From positions 186,001 through 250,000 of the forward strand of contig NW_027490178.1 in assembly GCF_050948175.1 (NCBI RefSeq): DNA of 64,000 bases, written 5' to 3'. Below are positions 1 to 12,760 of this stretch, one piece after another (within the stretch, counting starts at the first letter, position 1; the number at the start of each line of letters is the position of its first letter). A program made the translations under genes and the position numbers. Source of the stretch: Xylocopa sonorina. Its lineage: Eukaryota > Arthropoda > Insecta > Hymenoptera > Apidae. The notes beneath the pieces are model-generated. The model was not told the origin of the DNA, ran no database searches, and saw nothing but the letters and a program-made list of their open reading frames with translations.

Positions 1-348
1 CGGTGTATCGTAGCAATAAATTTCTAATTCTTCTTAAAACGCGATATCGCATCACATTTCTATGTTTCATGATAAGATGTAATATTCATTGAGGTGTGTT
101 ATGTATACCTCGTATTCACTTCAAAAGATTGTAAATGCGACACTTCCGTGCTAGGAAATAGCGTTTGCAGATGTCTACGTATCGTAGCATTAGATTTGTA
201 TTGCATCTCAAAACGCGATATCGCATTTCATTTCTATGTTTCATGATAAGATATAATATTTATTGCGAAGTGTCACGAATACATCGCATACACTTCAAAT
301 GAATGTAAAGGCGACACTTCTGTGCTAGGTAATAGAGTTTGCAGATGT

Positions 349-361
349 CTACGTATCGTAG
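349..361. other. Short inverted repeat CTACG-TAT-CGTAG
   Basis: Five-base arms around a three-base centre at the end of the monomer. Copies ending CGTAGC keep the symmetry; the equally common CGAAGC copies lose one pair. It is therefore a polymorphic dyad that splits monomers into two classes. Function unknown. Confidence 0.5.
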
Positions 362-369
362 CAATGGAG

Positions 370-543
370 TTCTAATGCTTCTCAAAACGCGATATCGCAT
401 CTCATTTCTATGTTTCATGATAATATATAATATTCATTGCGCAATGTTAGGTATACCTCGCATACACTTCAAATGAATGTAAATGCGACATTTCCTTGCT
501 ACGAAATAGCGTTTGCAGACGTCTACGTATCGAAGCAATAGAG
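370..543 (+). repeat. Representative 174-bp monomer
   Basis: One complete monomer, taken from one TTCTAATGC landmark to the next, given as a reference for the rest of the array. It holds the 10-bp perfect palindrome GCGATATCGC at 389-398 (with an EcoRV site inside). An AT-rich core, AAGATATAATATTCATT-like, lies about 50-70 bases in. The other regularly conserved element is a short inverted repeat, CTACG-TAT-CGTAG, seen intact just before this unit at 349-361; in about half of all copies the right arm is CGAAG and the symmetry is broken. The length is a multiple of three. In the minus strand one frame of the consensus has no stop codon, which explains the many short open frames across the window. 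Confidence 0.9.
389..398. other. Conserved palindrome in monomer (GCGATATCGC)
   Basis: A perfect 10-bp dyad at the same position in many monomers. Variant copies break it in recurring ways (GAGATATCGC, GCCATATCGC, GAGATGTCGC), which marks subfamilies. Short dyads are known to be common in centromeric satellites, but any protein binding or cruciform role here is inference only. Confidence 0.6.
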
Positions 544-3500
544 TTCTAATGCTTCTTGAAACGGGATATCGCATCTCAATTCTGTGCTTCATGATAAGAT
601 ATAATATTCATTGCGAAGTTTCATGTATGCCTGGCATTCACTTCAAATGAATGTAAATGCGACACTTCCTTGCTAGGAAATAGCGTTTGCAGATGTCTAC
701 GTATCGAAGCAATAAAGTTCTAATGCATCTTATATCGCGATATCGCATCTCATTTATATGTTTCATGATAATATATAATATTCATTGTGTAATGCTATGT
801 ATACCTCGCATTCACTTCAAAAGAATATAAATGCGACACTTCCTTGCTAGGAAATAGCGTTTGCAGACGTCTACGTATGGAAGCAATAGTGTTCTAATGC
901 TTCTTGAAACGGGACATCGCATCTCATTTCTATGCTTCATGATAAGATATAATATTCTTTGCGAGGTTTCATGTATTCCTCGTATTCACTTCAAATGAAT
1001 GTAAATGCGGCACTTCCTTGCTAGGAAATAGAGTTTGCAGATGTCTACGTATCGTAGCAAGCGTGTTATAATGCTTCTTAAAACGAGATATTGCGTCTCA
1101 TTTCTATGTTTCATGACAACATATAATATTCATTGCGAAGTGTTATGTATACCTCGCATACACTTTAAATGAATGTAAATGCGACACCTCCTTGCTAGGA
1201 AATACCGATTGCAGATGTCTACGTATCGAAGCAATAGATTTGTAATTCTTCTTGGAACGCTATATCGCATCTCAAATCTATGCTTCATGTTAAGATATAA
1301 TAGTCATTGCGCAGTGTCATGTATACCCCGCACACACTTCAAATGAATGTAAATCCGACACTTCCTTCCTAGAAAATTACGTTCCCAGATGTCTACGTAT
1401 CGAAGCAATAGAGTTCTAATGCTCCTTAAAACGCGATATCGCATCTCATTTCTATGTTTCATGATAAGATATAATAATCATTGCGAAGTGTTATGTATTC
1501 CTCGTCTACACTACAAATGAATGTAAATGCGACACTTCCTTCCTAGGAAATAGCGTTTCCAGATGTCTACGCATCGAAGCAATAGAGTTCTAATGCTTCT
1601 TGAAACGCGATATCGCATCTGATTTCAATGCTTCATGATAAGCTATAATACTCATTGCGAAGTTTTACGTATACCTCGCATACACTTCAAATGAATGTAA
1701 ATGTGACATTTCCTTACTAGGAAGTAGCGTTTGCAGATGTCTCCGTTTCGAAGCAATAGAGCTCTAATGCTTCTTAAAACGCGAAATCGCATCTCATTTC
1801 TATGTTTCGCGATAAGATACAATAATGATTGGGAAGTGTCGTGTATACCTCGCATTCGCTTCAAATGAATGTAAATGCGACACTTCCTAGCTAGGATATA
1901 GCGATGGCAGATGTCTACGTATGGAAGCAATAGAGTTCTAGTGCTTTTTAAAACGCGACATCGCATCTCATTTCTATGTTTCATGATAAGATATAATATT
2001 CATTTCGAAGTGTCATGTATACCTCGTATTCACTTCAAAAGAATGTAAATGCGATACTTTCTTGCTAGGACGTAGCGTTTGCAAACATCTACGAATCGAA
2101 ACAATGGAGTTCTGATGTTTCTTAAAACGAGATATCGCCTCTCATTTCTCTATTTCATGATAAGGCATAATATTCATTGCGAAGTGTCATGTATACCTCG
2201 TATTCACTCCAAAGAATGTAAGTGCGGCACTTCCTTGCCAGGAAGTAGCGATTGCAGATGTCTACGTATCGAAGCAATAGAGTTCTAATGCTCCTTAGAA
2301 CGCGATATCGCATCTCATTTCTATGTTTCATGATAAGATATACTATCCATTGCAAAGTGTCATGTATTCCTCGCACACACATCAAATGAATGTAAATGCG
2401 ACACTTCCTTTCTAGAATATTACGTTTCCAGCTGTCTACGTATCGAAGCAATAGAGTTCTAATGCTTCTTAAAACGCGATATCGCGTCTCACGCCTACGT
2501 TTCATGACAAGATATAATATTTATTGCGAAGTGTCACTTATACCTCGCATAAACTTCAAATGAATGTAAATGCGACACTTCCTTGCTATTAAATAGCGTT
2601 TGCAAATGTCTACGTATAGTCCCAATAGATTTATAATGCCCTTTAAATCGCGGTACCGCATCTCATTTCTATGTTTCATGACAAGATATAATAATCATTG
2701 CGAAGTGTCATGTGCACTTCGCATTCACTTCAAAAGAATGCAAATGCGACACTTCCTTCCTAGGAAATAGCGTATGTAGATGTCTACGTATCGTAGCAAT
2801 AGAGATCTAATGCTTCTTAAAACGCGATATCGCGTCTCACGTCTATGTTTCATGATAAGATATAATATTTATTGCGAAGTGTCACTTATACCTCGCATAA
2901 ACTACAAATGAATGTAAATGCGACACTTCCTTGCTATTAAATAGCGTTTGCAGATGTCTTCGTATCGTCCCAATAGATTTCTAGTGCCCTTTTAAATCGC
3001 GATATCGCATCTCATTTCTATGTTTCATGATAAGATATAATATATATTGCGAAGTGTCACGTATACATCGCACACACTTCAAATGAATGTGATTGCGACA
3101 CTTCCTTGCTAGGAAATAGCGTTTGCAGATGTCTACGTATCGTAGCAAAATCTAATGCTTCTCAAAACGCAATATCGCATCTCATTTCTATGTTTCATGA
3201 TAAGATATAATATTCATTATGCAATGTTATGTATACCTCGCATTCACTTCAAAAGTATATAAAAGCGACACTTCCTTGCTAGGAAATAGCGCTTCCAGAT
3301 GTCTACGTATCGAAACAATACAGTTCTAATGCTTCGTAAAACAAGATGTCGCATCTCATTTCTATGTTTCGTGATAAGATATAATATTATTTGCGAAGTG
3401 TCATGTATACCTCGTATTCACTTCAAAAGAATGCAAATGCGACACTTCCTTGCTAGGAAATAGCGTTTGCAAGAGTTTACGTATTGTAGCAATAGAGATC

Positions 3501-6500
3501 TAATGCTTCTCAAAACATGATATCGCATCTCATTTCTATGCTTCGTGATAAGATATAATATTCATTGCGAAGTGCCACTTATACCTCGCATTCACTTCAA
3601 ATGAGTGTAAATGCGACACTACCTTGCTAGGAAATAGAGATTGCAGGTGCCTACGTATCGAACCAATAGAGTTCTAATGCTTCTTGGAACGGGATATCGC
3701 ATCTCATTTCTATGTTTCATGATAAGATATAATATTAATTGCGAAGTGCCTTGTATACCTTGTATTCACGTCAGAAGAATGTAAATGCGACACTTCCTTG
3801 CTAGGAAATAACGTTTGCAGATGTCTACGTATCGTAGCAATAGAGTTCTAATGCTTCTTAAAACGCGATATCACATCACATTTATATGTTTCATGATAAG
3901 GTATAATATTCATTGCGAAGTTTCATGTATTCCTCGTATTCACTTCAATTGAATGTAAATGCGACACTTCCTTGCTAGGAAATAGCGTTTGCAGATGTCT
4001 ACGTATCGAAACGATACAGTTCTAATGCATCGTAAAACGAGATGTCGCATCTCATTCCTAAGTTTCGTGATAAGATATAATATTAATTGCGAAGTGTCAT
4101 GTATACCTCGTATTCACTTCAAAAGAATGCAAATGCGACACTTCCTTGCTAGGAAATAAAGTTTGCAGATACCTACGTATAGTAGCAATAGAGTTCTAGT
4201 GCTTCTTAAAACGCGATATCACATCACATTTATATGTTTCATGATAAGGTATAATATTCATTGCGAAGTTTCATGTATTCCTCGTATTCACTTCAAATGA
4301 ATGTAAATGCGACACTTCCTTGCTAGTAAATAGCGTTTGCAGATGTCTACGTATCGTAGCATTCGTGTTATATTGCTTCTCATAACGAGATATCGCATCT
4401 CATTCCTATGTTTCATGATAACATATAATATTCATTGCGAAGTGTTATGTATTCCTCGCATACACTACAAATGAATGTAAATGCGACACTTCCTTGCTAG
4501 GAAGTAGCTATTGCAGATGTCTACGTATCGAAGCAATAGAGTTCCAATGCTTCTTAAAACGCGATATCACATCACATATCTATGTTTCACGATAAGATAT
4601 AATATTCATTGTGGAGTGTTATGAATACCTCGTATTCACCTCAAAAGTATGCAAATGCAACACTTCCTTGCTAGGAAATAGCGTTTGCAGATTTCTGCGT
4701 ATCGTAGCATTAGATTTCTATTACATCCCAAAACGCGGTATCGCATCTCATTTCCATGTTTCATGATAAGATATAATATTTATTGCGGAGTGTCACGTGT
4801 ACATCGCATACACTTCAAATGAATGTAAATGCGACGCTTCCTCGCTAGGAAACAGCGTCTGCAGATGTCTACGCATCGTAGCAATAGAGTTCTAATGCTT
4901 CTCAAAACGCGATATCGAATCTCATTTCTATGTTTCATGATAAGATATAATATTCACTGCGAAGTTACATGTATACCTCGTATTCACTTCAAAAGAACGT
5001 AAATGCGACACTTCCTTGCTAGGAAATAGCGATTGCAGATGTCTACGTTTCGAAGCAATAGAGTTCTAATGCTTCTTAAAACGCGATATCACATCAGATT
5101 TCTATGTTTCATGATAAGATATAATATTCATTGCGAAGTTTCATATATACCTTGTATTCACTTCAGAGGAATGTAAATGTTACTCTTCCCTGCTAGGAAA
5201 TAGCGTTTGCAGATGTCTACGTATCGTAGCAAGCGTGTCATAATGATTCTTAAAACGAGATATCGCATCTCATTTCTATGTTTCATGATAACATATAATA
5301 TTCATTGCGAAGTTTCATGTATTCCTCGTATTCACTTCAAAAGAATGTAAATGCGACACTCTCTTGCTAGGAAGTAGCGATTGCAGATGTCTACGTATCG
5401 TAGCATTAGAGTTCTAATGCTTCTGGGAACGCAATATCGCATCTCATTTCTATGTTTCATGATAGTATGTAATATTCATTGCTAAGTGTCATGTATACCT
5501 CGCATACACTACAATTGAATGTAAATGCGACACTTCCTTGCTAGGAAATAGCGTTTGCAGATGTCTACGTATAGAAGCAATAGGATTCTAATGCTTCTTA
5601 AAACGCGAAATCGCATCACATCTCTATGTGTCATGATAAGATATAATATTCATTGTGAAGTGTTATGTATACCTCGTATTCACTTCAGAAGAATGTAAAT
5701 GCGACACTTCTTTGCTGGGAAATAGCGGAGGCAGATGTCTACCTAACGAAGCAATAGAATTCTAATGCTTCTTAAAACGGGATATCGTATCTCATTTCTA
5801 TGTTTCGTGATAAGGAATAATATTCATTTCGAAGTGTCATGTATACATCGTATTCACTTGAAAAGAATGAAAATGAGACACTTCCCTGCTAGGAAATAGC
5901 GTTTGCAGATGTCTACGTATCGAAGCAATAGTGTTCTAATGCTGCTTAAAACGGGATACCGTACTTCATTTCTATGTTTCATGATAAGATATAATATTCA
6001 TTGCGAAGTTACACGTATACCTCGTATTCACTTCAAACGAATGTAAATGCGACACTCCCTTGCTAGGAAATAGCGTTTGCAGAAGTCTACGTATAGTAGC
6101 AATAGATTTCTAATGCTTCTCAAAAGGCGATATCGCATCTCATTTCTATGTTTCATGATAAGATATAATATTCATTGCGAAGTTACATGTATACCTCGTA
6201 TTCTCTTCAAATGAATGTAAATGCGACACTTCCTTGCTAGGAAATAGCGTTTGCAGATGTGTACGTATCGTAGCATTGGAGTTCTTATCCTTCTTAGAAC
6301 GCGATATCGCAACTCATTTCTATGTTTCATGATTAGATATAATATTCATTGCGAAGTGTCTTGAATACTTCGCATACACTTCAAAATAATGTAAATGCGA
6401 CACTTCCTTGCTAGGAAATAGCGTCTGCAGATGTCTACGTATCGTAGCAATAGAGTTCTAATGCTTCTTAAAACGCGATATCGCATCTCATATCTATGTT

Positions 6501-6768
6501 TCATTATAAGATATAATATTCATTGCGAAGTGTCATGTATACCTCGTATTCACTTCAATGGAATGAAAATGCGACACGACCTTGCTCTTAAATAGCGTTT
6601 CCAGATGCAACAAAGTTCTAATCCTTCGTAAAAAGCGATATCGCATCTCATTTCTATGTTCATGATAAGATATAATATTCATTGTGGATTGCTATGTATA
6701 CCTCGTAGTCACTTCAAGAGAATGTAAATGCGACACTTCCGTGCTAGGAAATAGCGTTTGCAGATGTC

Positions 6769-7923
6769 GACGTATCGGAGCAACACAGTTCTAATGATAC
6801 TTAAATCGCGATATCGCATCTCATTTCTATCTTTCATGATAAGATATAATATTCATTGCGAAGTGTCATGCATACCTCGCATACACTTTAAATAAATGTA
6901 AATGCGACACTTCCTTTCTAGGAAATAGCGATTGCAGATGTCAACGTATCGAAGCAATAAAGTTCTAATGCTTCTTAAAGCGGGATACCGCATCTCTTAC
7001 CTATGTTTCATAAAAGGATATAATATTAATTGCGAAGTGTCATGTATACCTTGTATTCACTTCAAAAGAATGTAAATGCAACACTTCCTTGATATTTAGT
7101 AGCGGTTGCAGATGTCTACGTATCGCAGCAATAGATTCCTGATGCCTTTTAATTCGCGATATCGCATCTCATTTATATGTTTCATGACAAGATATAATAT
7201 TGATTGTGGTGTTCTATATATACCTCGTATTCACTTCAAAGGAATGTAAATGCGAAACTTCCTTGCTAGGAAATAGCGCTTCCAGATGTCTACGAATCGA
7301 AACAATAGAGTTCTAATGCTTCTTAAAACGAGATGTCGCATCTCATTTCTATATTTCATGATAAGATATAATATACATTGCGAAGTGTCATGTATACCTC
7401 GCATACACTTCAAATGAATGTAAATGCGACACTTCCATGCTAGGAAATAGCGTTTGCAGATGTCTACGTATCGAAGCAATAGCGTTCAAATGCTTCTTAA
7501 CACGCGATATAGAATCTCATTTCTATGTCTCATGATAAGATATAATATTCGTTGCGAAGCGTCATGTATACCTCGCATACACTTCAAATGAATGTAGATG
7601 CGACACTTCCATGCTAGGAAATAGAGTTTCCAGATGTCTTTGTATCGAAACAATGGAGTTCTAATGCTTCTTAAAACGAGATGTCGCATTTCATTTCTAT
7701 GTTTCATGAGAAGATATAATATTCATTGCGGAGTGTCATGTATACCTCGTATTCACATGAAAAGAATGTAAATGCCGCACTTCCTTGCTAGGAAATAACG
7801 TTTCCAGATATCTACGTATCGTAGCAATAGAGTTCTAATGCTTCTTAAATCGCGATATCGCATCTCATTCCTATGTTTCATGACAAGATATTATATTCAT
7901 TGCGAAGTGTTATGTATACCTCG
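6769..7923 (+). repeat. 1.15-kb satellite segment, copy 1 of a distant pair
   Basis: This run of 6-7 monomers is repeated at 13338-14492 at a constant offset of 6,569 bp and with only a few differences. Shared private variants include GACGTATCGGAGCAACACAG at the left end, a short TTTCATAAAAGGATAT form, and a TTTAGTAGCGGTTGCAG variant. The identity ends at CCTCG, where this copy continues TCTACAC and the other continues CAAACAT. The retroelement island lies between the two copies. Confidence 0.88.
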
Positions 7924-8690
7924 TCTACACTTCAAAAGAATGTAAATGACACCCTTCCTCGCTAGGGAATAGCGCTTCCAGATGTCTACGTATCGAAGCA
8001 GTAGAGTTCTAATGCTTCTTTTAACGTGGTATCGCATCTCAATACTTCGTTCATGATAGGATATAATATTCATTGCGAAGTGTTATTGACACATCGTCTA
8101 CACTTTAAAAGAATGTAAATGCCTCACTTCCTTCCTAGGAAATGCGTCCCCAGTTGTCTACGTTTCGAAGCATTAGAGTTCTAACGTTTCTAAAAACACG
8201 ATATTGTTTCTCATTTCTATGTTTCATGATGAGATATAATATACATTGCGAAGTGTTATGTATGCCTCGTCTACACTTCAGGAGAATGTAAATGCCACAC
8301 TTCCTTGCATAAGAAATGCGTTTCGAGATGTCTACGTATCGAAGCAGTATAGATCTAATGCTCCCTAGAACGCGATATCGCATCTAATTTCCATGTTCTA
8401 TGATAAGATATAATATTCATTGCGAAGTGTTATGTATACCTCGTCTACAGTTCAAAAGAATGTAAATGCCAAACTTCCGTGCTAGGAAATGCGTATCCAG
8501 ATCTCTACGTATCGAAGCAATGGAGTTCTAATGCTTCTTGAAACGCGATGTCGCACCTCGTTTCTGTTTCATGATAAGATATAATATTCTTCCGAATTGT
8601 TATGTACACCTATTCTACACTTCAAATGAATGTAAATGTCTCACGTCCTTGATAGGAAATAGCGTTTCCAGATGTCTACGTATCGAAGCA
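7870..8690 (+). repeat. Divergent satellite subfamily block (CGTCTACAC type)
   Basis: About five consecutive monomers share a set of uncommon variants: CTCGTCTACAC in place of CTCGCATACAC, AAATGCCxCACTTCC in place of AAATGCGACACTTCC, and GGAAATGCGTTTCC, which lacks the usual AG. Several monomers are therefore one to three bases shorter. The same linked variants reappear as a block at about 37170-37960 and in its copy at 49920-50710, suggesting a distinct subfamily spread by exchange. Confidence 0.6.
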
Positions 8691-11607
8691 ATAGAGATCT
8701 AATGCTTCTTTAAACGCGATATCGCATCTCATTTCTATGTTTCATGATAAGATATAATATTCACTGCGAAGTGTCATGTGTACCTGGTACTCACTTCGGA
8801 AGAATGTAAATGCGACACTTCCTTACTAGGAAATAGCGATTGTAGATGTCTACGTATCGTAGCAATACAGTTCTAATGCTTCTTAATTCGCGATATCGCA
8901 TCTCATTTCTATGTATCGTGATGATATAGTATTCATTGCGAAGTGTCATGTAAACCTCGTATTCACTTCAAAAGAATGTAAATGCGATACTTCTTTGCTA
9001 GGAAATAGAGTTTGCAGATGTCAACGAATCGTAGCAATAGAGTTCTAACGCTTCTTAAAATGCAATATCGCATCACATTTCTATGTGTCATGATGAGATA
9101 TAATAGTCATTGCGAAGTGTCATGTATACCTCGTACTCACTTCAAAAGAATGTAAAGGCGACACTTCCTTGCTAGGAAATACCGATTGCAGATGTCTACG
9201 GATTGAAGCAATAGATTTCTAATGCTTCATAAATGGCGATATCGCATCACATTTCTACGATTCATGATAAGATACAATATTCATTGTGCAGTGTTATGCA
9301 TACCTCGTATTCGCTTCAAATGAATGTAAATGCGACACTTCCCTGCTATGCAATAGCGTTTCCAGATGTCTACGTATAGAAACAATAGGGTAATAATGCT
9401 TCTTAAAACGAGACTTCTCATCTCCTTTTTTTGTTTCATGATAAGATATAATATTCATTGCAAAAGTGTCATGTATACCTCGTATTCCTTTCAAAAGATT
9501 ATAAATGCGACACTTCCTTGCTAGGAAGTAGCGTTTGCAGATGTCTACGTATCGAAGCAATAGTGTTCTAATCCTTCTTAAATCGCCATATCGCATCTCA
9601 TTTCTTTGTTCCATGATAAGATATAATATTCATTGCCAAGTGTCATGTTTACCTCGTACTCACATCAAAAGAATGTAAATGCGACACTCTCTTGCTAGGA
9701 TGTAGCGTTTCCATATATCTCCGTATCGTAGCAATAGAGTTCTAATGCTTCTTAAAACGCGATATCGCATCAAAATTCTATGTTTCATGATAAGATATAA
9801 CATTCTGCGCGAAGTGTCATGTATTCCTCGTATTCTCCTCAGAGGAATGTAAAGGCGACACTTCCTTGCTAGGAAATACGGATTGCAGATGTCTACGTAT
9901 CGTAGCAAACGTTATTCTAATGTTTCTTAAAACGCGAAATCGATCCTCATTACTTGGTTTCATGATAAGATATAATATTCATTGTGGAGTGTTAAGTATA
10001 CCTCGTATTCAGTTCAGAAGAATGTAAATGCGACACTTCCTTGCTAGGAAATAGGGTCTCCATATGTCTACGTATCGTACCATTAGTGTTCTAATGCTCC
10101 TCAAAACGCGATATCGCATCTCATTTCTATGTTTCATGATAAGTTATAATATACATTGCAAAGTGTCACGTTTATCTCGTATTCAGTCCAATAGAATGTG
10201 TTTGCGACACTTCCATGCTACGAAATAGCGTTTGCAGGTGTCTACGTATCGTAGCAATAGAGTTCTATTGCTTCTTAAATCGCCATATCGCACCTCAATT
10301 CTGCGTTTCATGATAAGTTATAATGTACATTGCGAAGTGTCATGCTTACCTCGTATTCAATCCCAAAAAATGTATTTGCGACACTTCCATGCTACGAAAT
10401 AGCGTTTGCAGGTGTCTACGTATCGTAGCAATAGAGTTCTAATGCTTCTTAAATCGCGATATCGCATCTGATCTCTATGTTTCGTGATAAGGTACAATAT
10501 TCATCGTGGAGTGTTATGTATATCTCGCATACACTTCAAATGAATGTAAATGCGACACTTCTTTGCTAGGAAGTAGCGATTGCAGATGTCTACGTATCGA
10601 AGCAATAGAGTTCTAATGCTTTTTGAAACGGGATATCGCATCTCATTTCTATGTTTCATGGTAAGATATAATATTAATTGCGAAGTGTCATGTATACCCT
10701 GTATACACTTCAGAAGAATGTAAATGCGACACTTCCTTGCTTGGAAATAGCGTTTGCAGATGTCTACGTATCGAAGCAAATGGTTTCTAATGCTTCTAAA
10801 ATCGCCATATCGCATCTCATTTCTATGTTTCGTAATAAGATATAACATTCATTGTGCAGTGTTATGTATACCTCGTATTCACTTCAAAAGGATGTAAATG
10901 CTACACTTCCTTGCTAGGAAATAGCGTTTGCAGATGTCTACGTATCATAGCAATAGAGTTCTGATGCTTCTTAAAACGCGATGTCGCTCCTCATTTCTAT
11001 GTTCCATCATAAGATATAATATTCATTGCGAAGTGTCAAGTATACCTCGCATACACTTCAATTGAATGTAAATGCGACACTTCCATTCTAGGAAATTACG
11101 TTTCCAGATGTCTACGTATCGAAGCAATAGAGTTCTAATGCTTCTTAAATCGCGATATCGCATCTCATTTCTATGTTTCGTGATAAGATATAATATTCAT
11201 TGTGGAGTGTTATGTATACCTTGTATCCACTTCAAAAGTATGTAAATGCGACACTTCCTTGCTAGGAAATAGTGTCTGCAGATGTCTACGTATCGTAGCA
11301 ATAGAGTTTTAATGCTTCTTAAATCGAGATATCGCATCTCCTTTCTATGTTTCATGATAAGATATAATTTTCATTGCGAAGTGTCTCGTACTTGCTTCAA
11401 AAGAATGTAAATGCGACACTTCCTTGCTGGGACTTTGCGTTTGCAGATGTCTACGTATCGATGCAGTAGAGTTCTAATGCTTCTTAAATCGCGATATCGC
11501 ATCTCATTTCTATGTTTCATGATAAGATATAATATTCATTGCGAAGTGGCATGTATACCTCGCATACACATCAAATGAATGTAAATGCGACACTTCCGTG
11601 CTAGGAA

Positions 11608-11611
11608 GTAG
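11608..11611 (+). repeat. Left target-site duplication (GTAG)
   Basis: GTAG immediately precedes the TGT start of the island and recurs immediately after its ACA end at 13146-13149. Removing the island plus one copy gives GGAAGTAGCGTTTGCAG, which is exactly what intact monomers have at that position. Confidence 0.85.
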
Positions 11612-11690
11612 TGTCACGTCCTGGCGAACAAATTATTCGTATCCCAGGAGGCTGTATGACACAAGCCTTTTAGTCGAAAATTCGGTCCGG

Positions 11691-11696
11691 TATAAA
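11691..11696 (+). promoter_or_regulatory. Possible TATA box in the island
   Basis: TATAAA in the context CGGTATAAAACGCG, 80 bp from the left end. If the element is an LTR in plus orientation, this could be its promoter TATA. A second candidate is the symmetric TTTATAAA at 11991-11998. Motif match only. Confidence 0.25.
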
Positions 11697-11760
11697 ACGC
11701 GTATGACTGGGTTCGTCGATTCTGGCAAGACGCGGGCACCGTAAACAATCGCGATCGCGT

Positions 11761-11811
11761 GTAAGGAGGGATTTTACTTACCTTTCGCTGATTTCCCTCT
11801 TCTGCTTTCAG
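11761..11811 (+). other. Intron-like splice signals in the island
   Basis: GTAAGG at 11761 and a pyrimidine-rich tract ending TTTCAG at 11811 look like a 51-bp intron on the plus strand. The same stretch carries ACTTACCT, which on the minus strand reads AGGTAAGT, a strong donor consensus. Both are motif matches without any coding support, and they disagree on direction. Confidence 0.15.
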
Positions 11812-12096
11812 ATGTGGCGATCGTCGAGTGTCGTTTTCGGGGAAGCGGTCGGCGTACGGCTGGCTGAAATCGGCGTTGTGACGGTGGAGCTGCGATGAAT
11901 GTCGCCGATGAACGAAGAATTTTGGCGTTTCACCAACGTATTCCGCCCGAGATAATGGATTAAATTCTTCCTCCCGGCGCGAAGAGTTCGTTTATAAACA
12001 CTCAAGTTGTTGCGAACTTGGAAGAATTTGTATTAAAATATAATTGAATTTAGAAATGGAGTTGGAATGAACTAGAACTTGATGTGGTAGAAAAAC

Positions 12097-12102
12097 AATA
12101 AA
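12097..12102 (+). promoter_or_regulatory. Possible polyadenylation signal in the island
   Basis: AATAAA in an AT-rich part of the island, 406 bp after the first TATA candidate and about 100 bp after TTTATAAA. I saw no AATAAA on the minus strand of the island, which slightly favours plus orientation for an LTR. A single hexamer in AT-rich DNA is weak evidence. Confidence 0.25.
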
Positions 12103-12760
12103 GTATATTCTAAATCAAAGAGTACAAGAACAATTATTTCTAAGTATTAAGACTAGGTTAACTATGAATTAGGAATTAGAACAAGGACTTTAGTACTAGG
12201 AACCTCATCGAGGCTGCGCGACGGCCCTAAGGCGCGACTTGGAAGAGACTTGGAATTGGAAGTGCCCGAAGGCGAGATAGAACTGTACCGTACTGAAGGT
12301 ACTGACTGACTGTGTCTCCCAAGATGCGTCTGCGACCTCCTCGACTCTCGGAGCGCTTCGGTCGCGTGCGAACGTAGGTGGGAGTATGTGGACGCCCGAG
12401 TGGGGTCTCGGCATTGCGTGGTGGGGTTAGCGGCGCGTGCCGCTGAGGCGGTCGCGATCTCGCGCGTCGCGGGTTACTTAATTAGCGCAACTTATGAATA
12501 TAGAGATACAAGTATGAAATTAGAAATTACGCCTTAAATGTAAAATGTGTGTTGTTTGTGTCGTTATAAAGTAGTGTCGTGTAAATTCTATGAGCTAGGA
12601 ATACAGAGCTTAGAATGTAGAAGTAAATATATAATGTTAATTAATAATCTTAGAAATAGTATTTTGGGCATGGCAGATCTGGGATGGTGAAATCGTAGAG
12701 TCCTTTGTACGGTGAGGGTTCCCGTTGTCGGATCTCGTGGAGGTTGATTCTCCCGGTACG

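Larger units (their letters stand above)
1..11611 (+). repeat. 174-bp satellite array, left segment
   Basis: Tandem head-to-tail monomers of about 174 bp. Successive copies of the landmark TTCTAATGC start at 370, 544 and 718, exactly 174 bp apart. Recognisable monomer landmarks in order are TTCTAATGCTTCTTAAAACG, the palindrome GCGATATCGC, TTTCTATGTTTCATGATAAG, ATATAATATTCATTGCGAAG, TGTCATGTATACCTCG, ACACTTCAAATGAATGTAAA, GCGACACTTCCTTGCTAGG, AAATAGCGTTTGCAGATG and TCTACGTATCG(A/T)AGCAATAG. Neighbouring copies differ at many sites, mostly by substitutions with occasional short indels, so this is an old, diverged stretch with no obvious fixed higher-order period. No gene is present. The role is inferred only from the class: large simple arrays like this usually lie at centromeres or in pericentromeric or subtelomeric heterochromatin. 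Confidence 0.97.

Noticed and set aside
1652..2505. Series of 60-116 codon minus-strand frames in the satellite (here and throughout)
   Set aside because: All are the same stop-free monomer frame read through one or two copies. They have 58-residue periodicity, random starts and ends set by local indels, and no sign of a promoter.
1..11611. Identity with the known 176-bp AluI satellite of honeybee
   Set aside because: The similar length is suggestive, but the consensus has no conserved AGCT site and I cannot compare sequences here. A database search of the consensus monomer would decide it.
11808..12005. 65-codon minus-strand open frame at the left of the island
   Set aside because: Short, with no motif I recognise and no partner gag or pol frame. 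CpG-rich sequence favours chance open frames.
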